Assembly (NCBI GenBank): GCA_910585575.1
Contig: CAJUFS010000012.1
Span: 1 to 51,524, forward strand
DNA length: 51,524 bases
Direction of reading: 5' to 3'
Source: an uncultured Adlercreutzia sp.
GTDB taxonomy: Bacteria; Actinomycetota; Coriobacteriia; Coriobacteriales; Eggerthellaceae
The translations under genes were made by a program, and so were the position numbers. Under the pieces are notes generated by a model that saw only the letters and a program-made list of their open reading frames with translations, did no database searches and was not told the DNA's origin. Shown here one piece after another: positions 25,215 through 35,689 of this stretch. Numbering within the stretch: the first letter of the stretch is position 1; every line of letters begins with the position of its first letter.

Positions 25215-26522
25215 CTACGCCTCCTTCGCAAGGGCCCGGGCCGTATCGAGCGCCACAATGCGCTGATCGTCCGTCTTGCCGTCAGCGTCGCCGTTGGCCA
25301 CAACGGCCTGGGGCACGATGCCCGTGTCGTCAATGTGATAGCCGAGCGGCGTGAGGTACAGCGCCGCGGTGTAGCGCACCGCACCGCCGAAATCCAGCTC
25401 GCGCACTACTTGCACCGAGCCTTTGCCCAAGGTGGTCTCCCCCACCAGCTGGGCGCGCTGATTGTCCTGCAGCGCTGCGGCCAGCACCTCGGCCGCAGCG
25501 GCCGTGTACTTGTTGACCAGCACCACCAAGGGCGCAGAGGTAATGGTGGCGCCCGACGCCTTTTTCGAGGAGGCCGGGCCGTCCACCGTCTGGATTTCTA
25601 CAATAACGCCGCTCTCGATGAACAGGCTGGCGATATCGACGGCCTGGGTAAGGTAGCCGCCCGGATTGTCGCGCAGGTCGAGCACGAAGGAGGTGGCGCC
25701 TTCGGCGGTCAGCGCCTCGACCGCCTGCTTGACCAACTCGGCCGAGTTCTGGGTGATCTGGCGCAGCTTGATGACGCCCACCTTCCCCTTGGCCAGCTCG
25801 GTGCTGAGATTCGCCTCCTCGTACACCTTGCACAGCAGCGTGGTGGTGAAACTCTCTCCCGTTTGGGCATCAAGGCTCGTGGGGCGCATCCAGGTAATGG
25901 TCACCTCAGCGCCCTCGTCTTTGGCCAGGGCGTTCACCACTTCGGTCATGGACCAGGTGGCCACGTCGGTGCCGTCGATGGAGTCAAGGTAGTCGCCCTG
26001 CTGCACGCCCTTGGCTTCGGCCTCGGAGCCCTCGAACACATCGGCCACATAGGCGCGGCCGTTGTAGTCGGCGAAGACCACGCCGATGCCCGCATAGCTT
26101 CGATCCGTGGATTCCTTGATGTAGTTGTTGTACACATCGGGGTTGTAATAGGTGGCGTAGGGGTCGCCCGTGGACTTCATCAAATCGTCGAGCATGGTAT
26201 AGGTGGCGTCGGTGAGGTTGATCTCATCAAGGCTGTACGTGGTAAGGATGCGCTCCACATCGCCGACGCGGGCCGTGATGGACTCCTCATTGCTTTGAGC
26301 GGCGGCCTGGTTGAGCGCCTCCTGCTCGGCATCGGTGACGGGAATGCCCCAGGAGGCAATGAGCTCGGTTTGGCTGCGCAGCACGAAACCGCCCACAAAG
26401 GCCACCGCCAGCAAGATGAACACGATAAACAAGCGGAACAGCAGGCGGTTGTTCGCACGCTCCATGCGACGCGCGCCGCGGGCCTGCGGATTGGGCACCG
26501 TGTGCCGAGCCTTATGAGCCAT
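25215..26522 (-). CDS. S41 (CtpA/Prc) protease homologue with Ala at the catalytic Ser position
   Basis: A 435-residue protein with a basic cytoplasmic start and one N-terminal membrane helix (about residues 28-48), so the bulk is extracellular. A PDZ domain covers about 140-215 (YAGIGVVFADYNGRAYVADV). The S41 core has LDLRDNPGGYLTQAVDIASLF (281-301). The usual nucleophile segment SASASE reads TAAAAE (340-345), which puts Ala342 where Ser should be, 25 residues before the general-base Lys367 (GETTLGKGSVQ). All other family blocks are intact. It is therefore either an inactive scaffold or uses another nucleophile such as Thr340; this is inference. It lies downstream of ftsEX, after a hairpin, and 3 bases before rnr. 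Confidence 0.9.
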   Translation of the reverse strand: MAHKARHTVPNPQARGARRMERANNRLLFRLFIVFILLAVAFVGGFVLRSQTELIASWGIPVTDAEQEALNQAAAQSNEESITARVGDVERILTTYSLDEINLTDATYTMLDDLMKSTGDPYATYYNPDVYNNYIKESTDRSYAGIGVVFADYNGRAYVADVFEGSEAEAKGVQQGDYLDSIDGTDVATWSMTEVVNALAKDEGAEVTITWMRPTSLDAQTGESFTTTLLCKVYEEANLSTELAKGKVGVIKLRQITQNSAELVKQAVEALTAEGATSFVLDLRDNPGGYLTQAVDIASLFIESGVIVEIQTVDGPASSKKASGATITSAPLVVLVNKYTAAAAEVLAAALQDNQRAQLVGETTLGKGSVQVVRELDFGGAVRYTAALYLTPLGYHIDDTGIVPQAVVANGDADGKTDDQRIVALDTARALAKEA

Positions 26523-26540
26523 GGATCTGCACTCCTTCTC

Positions 26541-26582
26541 AAAACGAAACGCGACCCCGCGGCGATGAGCCGAAGGGTCGCG
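26541..26582 (-). terminator. Hairpin between ftsX and the S41 gene
   Basis: An 8-bp stem CGCGACCC/GGGTCGCG (26550-26557 and 26575-26582) is followed on the minus strand by TTTCGTTTTG. It is a likely terminator or attenuator, 28 bases before the S41 start. Confidence 0.55.
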
Positions 26583-26610
26583 CCAACAACTTAAATTGTA
26601 CCCGCCGCCG

Positions 26611-27525
26611 CTAGACTTTCAAGTAGCGACGCATGGCGAAGGCCGAACCGATAAGGCCGATGATGAGGCCGGCCACCACCAGCGAGATGTAGATCATCGC
26701 GTAAGTGGTGCCGCTGACATCGAGCGACAGGAACGACAGGGCATTCTGCAGCTTCGGCATGGCGTACATGCGCAGCAGCTGCAGCACGCCCACGGCCAGA
26801 AGCGAGCCGATGAGCGCATGGAGCGCGCCTTCCATCAGGAAGGGCCCGCGAATGAAGCCGTTGGAGGCACCCACCAGGCGCATGATGGCAATTTCCTTGC
26901 GGCGCGCCATGATGGCCAGGCGAATGGTGTTGTTGATAAACACGAGCGCAATGAACACGAGCAGCACGATAAGGGCCGCGCCCAGGTAGCGCACGTACTT
27001 CGTCACCGAGAACAGCTTGTCCACCGTCTTCTGGCCGTACTTCAGCGAGTCAGCCGGATCGTCGGGGTTGTCGCAAATGGTGCGGAACGTCTCGTTGGCC
27101 TCGATGTCGTCGGCAATTTGGTCGACCATCTGCGGGTCGGACAAGTCGATGTCGATGGAGGCGGGCAGCGGATTCGTGCCGTCCAGCTGCTCGATGATCT
27201 CGGGGTTGGTGGTCATGGACTCCTTGAACTTCTCAAGAGCCTGATCCTTGGTGGTGAAGCCCACCGTGGCCACGCCGTTCATGCCCTTGATGGTGTTCAT
27301 GAGCTCATCGATGGACTCCTGCGGAGCGTCGTCGGCCACGTAGGCGGTGATGGACACCTCGGACTCGATGGAGGACACGAGGCGCTCGACAATGGTGCCG
27401 CCCACCAAGAACACACCGATGATGAGCAGCGACAGGAAAATGGTGATGATGGAGCCAAGCGTGGTGGAGAGGTTGCGGGCAAAGCCCTGCAGCGACTCCT
27501 TGAAGAAGTAGAACAGACTAGACAT
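26611..27525 (-). CDS. ftsX: Cell division permease-like protein FtsX
   Basis: A 304-residue protein starting at ATG 27525 ([25 protein letters not shown]), which overlaps the end of ftsE by 8 bases. It has one membrane helix near the start, a large extracellular loop of about 130 residues, and three C-terminal helices, the FtsX layout. With FtsE it forms an ABC-type complex that couples ATP hydrolysis in the cytoplasm to control of peptidoglycan hydrolases outside. The translational overlap with ftsE supports a tight complex. A hydrolase partner is not encoded alongside; the next extracellular protein in line is the S41 homologue. Confidence 0.95.
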   Translation of the reverse strand: MSSLFYFFKESLQGFARNLSTTLGSIITIFLSLLIIGVFLVGGTIVERLVSSIESEVSITAYVADDAPQESIDELMNTIKGMNGVATVGFTTKDQALEKFKESMTTNPEIIEQLDGTNPLPASIDIDLSDPQMVDQIADDIEANETFRTICDNPDDPADSLKYGQKTVDKLFSVTKYVRYLGAALIVLLVFIALVFINNTIRLAIMARRKEIAIMRLVGASNGFIRGPFLMEGALHALIGSLLAVGVLQLLRMYAMPKLQNALSFLSLDVSGTTYAMIYISLVVAGLIIGLIGSAFAMRRYLKV

Positions 27526-28393
27526 CGAAACCGTACACCCCCCTGTCTTGGTCGCGGGTGAGGTGGCCGCGGTCCAGCGCAATAACGCGGCGGCGCATGT
27601 TGTCGACCATCTCGCGGTCGTGGGTAGCCACCAGCACCGTGGTGCCCGTGCGGTTAATGCGCTCGAGCAGATCCATGATGCCGCGGGAGGTTTGCGGGTC
27701 GAGATTGCCCGTGGGCTCGTCGCAGATGAGCAGCGGCGGGCGGTTCACGATGGCGCGGGCAATGGACACGCGCTGCTGCTGACCGCCGGACAGCTGGTCG
27801 GGGTAGCTGTTGAGTTTTTCGGACAGGCCCACCAGGCGCAGCACCTCGGGAACCTGGGTCTTGATGACATGGCGGCTCTTGCCGATTACCTCGAGGGCGA
27901 AGGCCACGTTCTCGAACACCGTCTTGTTCGGCAGGAGCTTGAAGTCCTGGAACACGCAGCCGATGTTGCGGCGCAGGTAGGGCACGCGCCAGTTGCGCAT
28001 GGTGGTAAGGTCCTCGTCGGCCACGTAGATCTTACCCGAGGTGGGCTTGATCTCGCGCGTGAGCAGGCGAATGAAGGTGGACTTACCGGAACCGGAGTGG
28101 CCCACCAGGAAAACGAACTCGCCCGCAAAGATTTGCAGCGTCACGTCGGAGAGCGCCGGCTTGTTCGGCTGGGCGGGATAGGTTTTGGTCACGTGATCGA
28201 AGGTGATGACCGGCGCACCCATGGGGGCGGCCATCTCATCGACTTCGAGGACGGGAAGCGACTGCGATAACTGGGAGGTCATCTGCGCTTTTCGCGAATG
28301 GCTGGCAGTGCCGCGCGCCGTTGGCTGGGCGGTGGGACGGCCAGCGTGACGACCAGTGCGCCCGGGGGCGTCCTGGTAAGGTTCATTCGTCAC
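27518..28393 (-). CDS. ftsE: Cell division ATP-binding protein FtsE with N-terminal extension
   Basis: A 291-residue ABC ATPase: Walker [10 protein letters not shown], the signature [15 protein letters not shown], Walker [14 protein letters not shown] and the H-loop ATHDREMV. FtsE is normally about 220-230 residues; here the ABC domain begins near residue 62 after a Pro/Thr/Arg-rich, probably disordered segment. GTG 28393 has GGAG six bases upstream, which supports the long form, but Met codons at the MTSQ and MAAP positions would give shorter versions. It is the ATPase of the FtsEX complex with ftsX overlapping downstream. The upstream transketolase gene ends 45 bases away. Confidence 0.94.
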   Translation of the reverse strand: MTNEPYQDAPGRTGRHAGRPTAQPTARGTASHSRKAQMTSQLSQSLPVLEVDEMAAPMGAPVITFDHVTKTYPAQPNKPALSDVTLQIFAGEFVFLVGHSGSGKSTFIRLLTREIKPTSGKIYVADEDLTTMRNWRVPYLRRNIGCVFQDFKLLPNKTVFENVAFALEVIGKSRHVIKTQVPEVLRLVGLSEKLNSYPDQLSGGQQQRVSIARAIVNRPPLLICDEPTGNLDPQTSRGIMDLLERINRTGTTVLVATHDREMVDNMRRRVIALDRGHLTRDQDRGVYGFDV

Positions 28394-28438
28394 AGCTTGC
28401 TCCGTTCATGTTAATTGTGTACTGAGACGCTCGTAATT

Positions 28439-29416
28439 CTAGCACAGGCCCTTGCACGCCCGAACCTTCTTCACAGCCTCAACAATGGCGTCAGCGTCTA
28501 GTGAGAAGTAGGTAAGCAATTCGTCAAGATCGCCGGACTTGCCAAAACGGTCACGCACGCCTACCTGCTCAAGGGGCACCGGGTACTGCGCGGCGGTCAG
28601 CTCCGCCACGGCCGAGCCCAAGCCGCCGATAACCGAGTGCTCCTCGGCCACCACGGCGCAGCCCGTCTTCTTCAGCGACGCCAGAATGGTGTCCGCATCG
28701 AGGGGCTTCACCGAGAACGCGTCAATGACCTCGGCCTGAATACCCTCGGCCGCCAGGGCATCGGCCGCCAGAAGCGCTTCGCGAATTTCGATGCCGTTGG
28801 CCACGATGGTGACATCGGCGCCCTCGCGCAGCACATAGGCGCCGCCGATTTCCAGCTCGACGTCATCGTCGTAAACGCAGGGCACCGCCGCACGGCCCAT
28901 GCGCACGTAGACCGGGCCGGGCGTGGCCGCCGCCAGCTTGAGGGCTGCACGGGCCGCCGCATAGTCGGCCGGCACCAGTACGCGCATGCCGGGCAGCCCG
29001 CGCATAAGGGACACGTCCTCGAGCATTTGGTGCGAGCCGCCGTCGGGACCCACCGACACGCCGGCATGGGTGGGGGCGATTTTCACATTGAGGTTGGAGT
29101 AGCACACCGTGTTGCGAATTTGATCGTAGGCGCGGCCCGTGCCGAACACGGCGAAGGAGCCCGTGAAGGCCACGTTGCCCGCCAAGGACAGGCCCGCGGC
29201 CACGTCGATCATGTTCTGCTCGGCAATACCGCAGTTGAACAGGCGGTCGCCATAGCCGGCGTCGGCCAGCTTCTTGGTGGTGGTGGAGCCCGTCAAATCG
29301 GCGTCCACGGCCACCACGGGAACGCCCGCCTCGGCCAGCTCGGCCAGGGTGGCGCCGTAGGCGGCGCGGGTTGCCTTCTTCGTCTGGGCCTTCTCGGCGT
29401 CAGCCAGTTTCACCAT
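28439..29416 (-). CDS. Transketolase, C-terminal subunit
   Basis: A 325-residue protein starting at ATG 29416 after AGGAGG. It carries the pyrimidine-binding transketolase domain: DADLTGSTTT, FNCGIAEQNMIDVAAGLSLAG with the catalytic-type Glu, and THAGVSVGPDGGSHQMLEDV. This is followed by the C-terminal transketolase domain with VYVRMGRAAVP. With the N-terminal subunit encoded 13 bases upstream it forms a split transketolase, which moves two-carbon units between sugar phosphates using thiamine diphosphate. Split genes are common in anaerobes and archaea, so this is not a frameshift. Confidence 0.93.
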   Translation of the reverse strand: MVKLADAEKAQTKKATRAAYGATLAELAEAGVPVVAVDADLTGSTTTKKLADAGYGDRLFNCGIAEQNMIDVAAGLSLAGNVAFTGSFAVFGTGRAYDQIRNTVCYSNLNVKIAPTHAGVSVGPDGGSHQMLEDVSLMRGLPGMRVLVPADYAAARAALKLAAATPGPVYVRMGRAAVPCVYDDDVELEIGGAYVLREGADVTIVANGIEIREALLAADALAAEGIQAEVIDAFSVKPLDADTILASLKKTGCAVVAEEHSVIGGLGSAVAELTAAQYPVPLEQVGVRDRFGKSGDLDELLTYFSLDADAIVEAVKKVRACKGLC

Positions 29417-29429
29417 AATCGCACGCCTC

Positions 29430-30263
29430 CTATGCACAAGCGGCGGACAGCTCCGCCAACGCGGTTTCCAGTTCCTCGGCGCTCGGCGCCTTGCCGTGCC
29501 AGCCGGCGACGTTCTCCATGAACGAGACGCCCTTGCCCTTCACGGTGTGGGCGATGACGGCAAGGGGCGCGCCCGTATCGACCGCATTTTCCTTGGCCGC
29601 CGACAGCGTCGCGACGAGGGCGTCGATATCGTGGCCATCCACCTCGACGACATCCCAGCCGAAGGCAGCGAACTTCTCTCCCAGATTCTCGGGGTTGCAC
29701 ACATCGACGATGTTGCCATCGATTTGCAGGCCGTTGTTGTCGATGATGGCCACCAGGCGGCCCAGCTGCTGATGGGCGGCGAACATGGCCGCCTCCCACA
29801 CCTGGCCCTCCTCGCACTCGCCATCGCCGAGCACGGTGAATACCACGCCGTCCTCACCGGAAAGGCGCAGACCGGCGGCCAGGCCGGCGGCCACGGAAAG
29901 CCCCTGGCCCAGCGAGCCCGTGGACACTTCCACGCCCGGCACCAGGTTGGAATCGGGATGGCCCTGCAGGCGGGTGCCCAGCTTGCGCAGGGTGTTCAGC
30001 TCGTCGGTGGGGAAATAGCCCGCATGGGCCAGCGTGGCGTACAGCGCCGGCGCCGCATGGCCCTTGGCCAGGATAAAGCGGTCGCGGCCGGGTTTCTTCG
30101 GATCAGCGGGATCGTAGTCCATCACGCCGCCGAAGTAGAGCGCCGTGAGGATATCGATGCAGGAGAGCGACCCGCCAGGGTGCCCGCTTCCCGCCTCGGT
30201 GATCATGGTCAGGATATCCTTGCGAAGATCATTGGCCTTGGCGGCCAGCTGGGCTGAGTCCAT
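29430..30263 (-). CDS. Transketolase, N-terminal (thiamine diphosphate-binding) subunit
   Basis: A 277-residue protein with the TPP-binding transketolase half: TEAGSGHPGGSLSCIDILTALYF near the start, RDRFILAKGHAAPALYA, STGSLGQGLSVAAGLA, and the thiamine motif GDGECEEGQVWEAA...IIDNNGLQ. It is the diphosphate-binding partner of the protein at 28439-29416 and starts the operon. ATG 30263 follows GTAGGAAAGGAAG. Product: interconversion of pentose, tetrose and hexose phosphates in the non-oxidative pentose phosphate pathway, presumably for ribose and aromatic precursors in an organism that ferments or respires amino acids. Confidence 0.93.
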   Translation of the reverse strand: MDSAQLAAKANDLRKDILTMITEAGSGHPGGSLSCIDILTALYFGGVMDYDPADPKKPGRDRFILAKGHAAPALYATLAHAGYFPTDELNTLRKLGTRLQGHPDSNLVPGVEVSTGSLGQGLSVAAGLAAGLRLSGEDGVVFTVLGDGECEEGQVWEAAMFAAHQQLGRLVAIIDNNGLQIDGNIVDVCNPENLGEKFAAFGWDVVEVDGHDIDALVATLSAAKENAVDTGAPLAVIAHTVKGKGVSFMENVAGWHGKAPSAEELETALAELSAACA

Positions 30264-30296
30264 GGGCTTCCTTTCCTACCGATGATTGGTGAGATC

Positions 30297-30327
30297 ATTG
30301 TACCTTATGAGACCCCTCACCTATCAA
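30297..30327 (-). promoter_or_regulatory. Candidate promoter of the transketolase operon
   Basis: TTGATA (30322-30327) and TACAAT (30297-30302) on the minus strand are each one or two bases off consensus, but the spacer is 19 bases, so strength is doubtful. Confidence 0.35.
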
Positions 30328-30493
30328 GCCCAACCGTCCCCTCTGCACACATTTCCCGCCGAAGGCTTGGCGCAAGAGAATCCAGGGGAAGCCGGGGCCC
30401 TGTCCTTGGCGAAGAGCCGGACCAAGAGCAATTCATGGCTGCGGAAAAGGAGCGACCTGCGCGCTTTCTGTCGGCGGAACTTCGCCGAACGCC

Positions 30494-31591
30494 CTATTGG
30501 GCCGCGCGCCAGGTGTGATAACCGATGACGAAGGGCTCCAGGGCTCCTCCCAGCACGGCGTCGACGTTGCCCGTTTCCACGCCGCTGCGCAAGTCCTTCA
30601 CCAGCTGGTACGGGAACAGCACGTAGTTGCGAATTTGGCTGCCGAAGGAGTTGTCCATGCGCTCGCCGCGCAGCTCGTCGAGCTCCTCCTGGCGCTTGCG
30701 CTCCTCCAGCTCGTAGAGCTTGGCGCGCAGCACGCGGAAGGCCGCCTCCTTGTTCTGCAGCTGGCTCTTCTCGTTCTGGCAGGTAACCACGATGCCCGTG
30801 GGCTCATGGGTGAGGCGCACCGCGGAATCGGTGGTGTTCACGCACTGGCCGCCCGGGCCGCTGGAGCGGTACACGTCCACCCGCACGTCGGCGGGGTTCA
30901 AATCCACCTCGATATCGTCGGAGATGACCGGCAGCACCTCCACGCTGGCGAAGGTGGTCTGACGGCGCTTCTTCGCATCGGTGGGGCTGATGCGCACCAA
31001 GCGGTGAATGCCAATTTCGCTGCGCAGCATGCCGTAGGCGTAGCGCCCCTCAATTTGGATGGTGGCCTTGTCAAGCCCGATGCCCTCGCCGGGCACCAAG
31101 TCGAGCACGGTGACCTTCCAGCCCTTGTCCTCGGCGTAGTGCACGTACATCTGGTACAGCATCTCGGTCCAGTCCTGGGCCTCCAGGCCGCCTTGGCCCG
31201 GGTTCACCGTGAGGATGGCGTCGCCCTCGTCGAACTCGCCGGAGAACCACGACTGGATTTCCAGCTGGTCGAGCAGCGGGGTCAGCTCGGAGGCCGCAGC
31301 CGCAGCCTCTTCGGCGAAGGCCTCGTCGTCATCGGCCAGCTCAAGGGCCGTGCGCGCATCGTCAAGCAGCCCCTGGGCGCGCTCGAAGTCCTCGATGGTG
31401 GCGCGCACGTTGGCCGCCTGCTTGCTGACCGTCTGGGCCGCCGCCGGATCGTTCCAGAAATCCGGGGCCGCCGTCTGCTCGTCCAACCGCGCCAGCTCGG
31501 CGCGCTTGTCCTCGATATGCAAGAACGAGAAGGCGTCGTCCACCCGGCCCGCCGCCTTCTCCAGTTCCTTTTGTAAATCTTTCAGTTCCAT
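30494..31591 (-). CDS. prfB: Peptide chain release factor 2, with SPT instead of SPF
   Basis: A 365-residue class I release factor. The GGQ loop is intact (SGPGGQCVNTTDSAVRLTH, GGQ at 247-249), and the C-terminal SQIRNYVLFPYQLVKDLRSGVETGN is typical of RF2 rather than RF1. It starts at ATG directly after the secA stop (TAG/ATG), so the two are translationally coupled. There is no in-frame UGA near codon 25, so the autoregulatory frameshift of E. coli prfB is absent. The stop-codon recognition tripeptide, normally Ser-Pro-Phe, reads Ser-Pro-Thr (202-204, within HRLVRISPTDAKKRR). RF2 reads UAA and UGA; what the change does is unknown. Confidence 0.95.
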   Translation of the reverse strand: MELKDLQKELEKAAGRVDDAFSFLHIEDKRAELARLDEQTAAPDFWNDPAAAQTVSKQAANVRATIEDFERAQGLLDDARTALELADDDEAFAEEAAAAASELTPLLDQLEIQSWFSGEFDEGDAILTVNPGQGGLEAQDWTEMLYQMYVHYAEDKGWKVTVLDLVPGEGIGLDKATIQIEGRYAYGMLRSEIGIHRLVRISPTDAKKRRQTTFASVEVLPVISDDIEVDLNPADVRVDVYRSSGPGGQCVNTTDSAVRLTHEPTGIVVTCQNEKSQLQNKEAAFRVLRAKLYELEERKRQEELDELRGERMDNSFGSQIRNYVLFPYQLVKDLRSGVETGNVDAVLGGALEPFVIGYHTWRAAQ

Positions 31592-34387
<2,796 letters not shown>

Positions 34388-34430
34388 GGGTGACGTCTTC
34401 TTTCTCTGCGGTAGTGTCGTGATAGATGCG

Positions 34431-34449
34431 CTTCGGCGCACCGCCGAAG
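34431..34449 (-). other. Hairpin in the secA leader
   Basis: CTTCGGCG-CAC-CGCCGAAG, a perfect 8-bp stem with a 3-base loop, ends 43 bases upstream of the secA start. Confidence 0.6.
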
Positions 34450-34495
34450 GCCTCCGTGCGTAAATCCGCTCCACTCTACCACACTGAGCAGGAGC

Positions 34496-34552
34496 AAAGG
34501 GGAATTTCACAGGGTTTGCAGGAGGGCTACGAAGCCCGTAAAATTCCCCTTT
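34496..34552. repeat. Nested inverted repeat upstream of secA
   Basis: AAAGGGGAATTT (34496-34507) pairs perfectly with AAATTCCCCTTT (34541-34552). Inside, GGGCT (34524-34528) pairs with AGCCC (34533-34537) around a four-base loop. It may be a leader structure of secA or a distal terminator of the upstream thioesterase. Confidence 0.7.
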
Positions 34553-34738
34553 CGCCCCACGGCAAGCTGGGGCAAGAAACCGAGCCGCCGGCCACCCCTT
34601 CAGCCGGGCAGCACAGCGCAGCTTCTCAAGACGCGACGATTCCCTCTCGACGCGACGCCCCCTCCCGACGCAGCGGCCCCTTCTCGACGCGGCCAAAAGG
34701 TCGCACTTCCGCCTGCGCCGCTGCCGAGTGGCGCGGCT

Positions 34739-35143
34739 CTACGCCTCCGGAGGCAGCACGAAGAGCGTGAAAGTGGCCTCCGTGAGCAGAGTGCCGTCGG
34801 GCAGCTCGAGGCGGCAGTGCACCACAATGGTGCTGCGCCCTACATGAGAGGCGTCGGCAAAGGCGCATACAGGGCCAACCGGAGCCTGCTTGATGAAGTT
34901 GACGGCGCTGGTCAGCGCCACATTGTTGAGTCCGAGCGTCGTCGCCGTCATGCCTGCCGCCACCTCCAGCAGCGTGGCGAGAAAGCCGCCGTGGATGCCT
35001 CCATGGTAGTTGGCCGCCGTTTCCGGCACCTCGACCTCAAACGCAATATGCCCTCGCTCGGCCTCGGTAATGCGCAGCGAAGCCATCTCCGCCTGCGCCG
35101 TCACGTTCTTCATAGCCGCCTGAGCCAACGATTCGTCCAGCAT
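34739..35143 (-). CDS. Hotdog-fold thioesterase, PaaI/YbgC-like
   Basis: A 134-residue protein with the PaaI-type hotdog signature NYHGGIHGGFLATLLEVAAGM (about residues 44-64), including the HGG segment and the catalytic-type acidic residue in LLEVAAG. Further on are LTSAVNFIKQAPVGPVCAFADASHVGRS and the final strand LLTEATFTLFVL. Enzymes of this group hydrolyse aryl- or acyl-CoA thioesters; the acyl group is not predictable. ATG 35143 has GGAAGAGGAGG upstream. It stands alone between AT-richer DNA and the secA leader. Confidence 0.9.
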   Translation of the reverse strand: MLDESLAQAAMKNVTAQAEMASLRITEAERGHIAFEVEVPETAANYHGGIHGGFLATLLEVAAGMTATTLGLNNVALTSAVNFIKQAPVGPVCAFADASHVGRSTIVVHCRLELPDGTLLTEATFTLFVLPPEA

Positions 35144-35689
35144 AGCTGCCTCCTCTTCCGAGTCTCTTTATCTTCAGAATATTTTACCTGGCAGGCAAGA
35201 CCATGGCCCACTCTTCCCCACCAATCTCCTAAGAGAAGCACGCCCCCTCCTGCCACTTCAAGCGGAAAGCGCGAGGTGCTGCACGCAACTTATCCGAACC
35301 GAGAGCGCAGAACTACGATCTCGGCTCTGAGCGCAAAGCGCAAGGCGGTGCCCCAACCCCCTGAGCAAAAACGTCACACCGCCTTAACCGCCCCAAGCAA
35401 AATCGAAAGGCTGCAGCCCTCTAGACCGCCCGGCAAAAGCTTCGAGCCTCAATTGGGTGATTTTTTTCGATATGTTAACTGTCCACCCTCTCCAGCAAAA
35501 CCGCTCCTCTCGTTTTTCTCGCACGAGTGTAATCTATTCAAAAAAAGACCAGGTCAGAGCATCACTGCTCTTCTGCTTAGCGGCAAGTTGGTCCACCTCT
35601 ACCGCAATTCAGCACCTATACCGCTAACAAAACGCAGAAAACCTGACCAAAAAGCACGTCTGCCTTCGAAACAGTCCGCGTCCCATGCC
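35144..35689. other. 546-base AT-richer non-coding stretch
   Basis: No gene is supported on either strand. The first 40 bases hold the thioesterase leader with a TAAAAT -10-like box. The sequence is less GC-rich than the flanks and contains poly-T and poly-A tracts (about 35461 and 35541) and the left arm of an inverted repeat. Confidence 0.55.
35622..35634. repeat. Left arm of 13-bp inverted repeat flanking the DUF559-like gene
   Basis: CGCTAACAAAACG; its exact reverse complement is at 36976-36988, 1.34 kb away. Confidence 0.6.

Larger units (their letters stand above)
34388..34738. other. 351-base secA leader/gap with two inverted repeats
   Basis: No gene is supported. It holds a small hairpin close to secA and a larger nested hairpin further upstream. 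The stretch 34630-34720 has repeated CTCGACGCG motifs. No convincing promoter hexamers were found. Confidence 0.6.

Noticed and set aside
28439-30263. Split transketolase as a frameshifted pseudogene
   Set aside because: Each half is complete, has its own start and ribosome site, and separate subunits are a known arrangement.
30494-31591. Programmed frameshift in prfB
   Set aside because: The frame is continuous from ATG to stop; no in-frame UGA with a slippery CUU is present near codon 25.
34388-34696. N-terminal extension of secA
   Set aside because: SecA begins at MGFLSKLL. The extension is low-complexity and covers leader hairpins.
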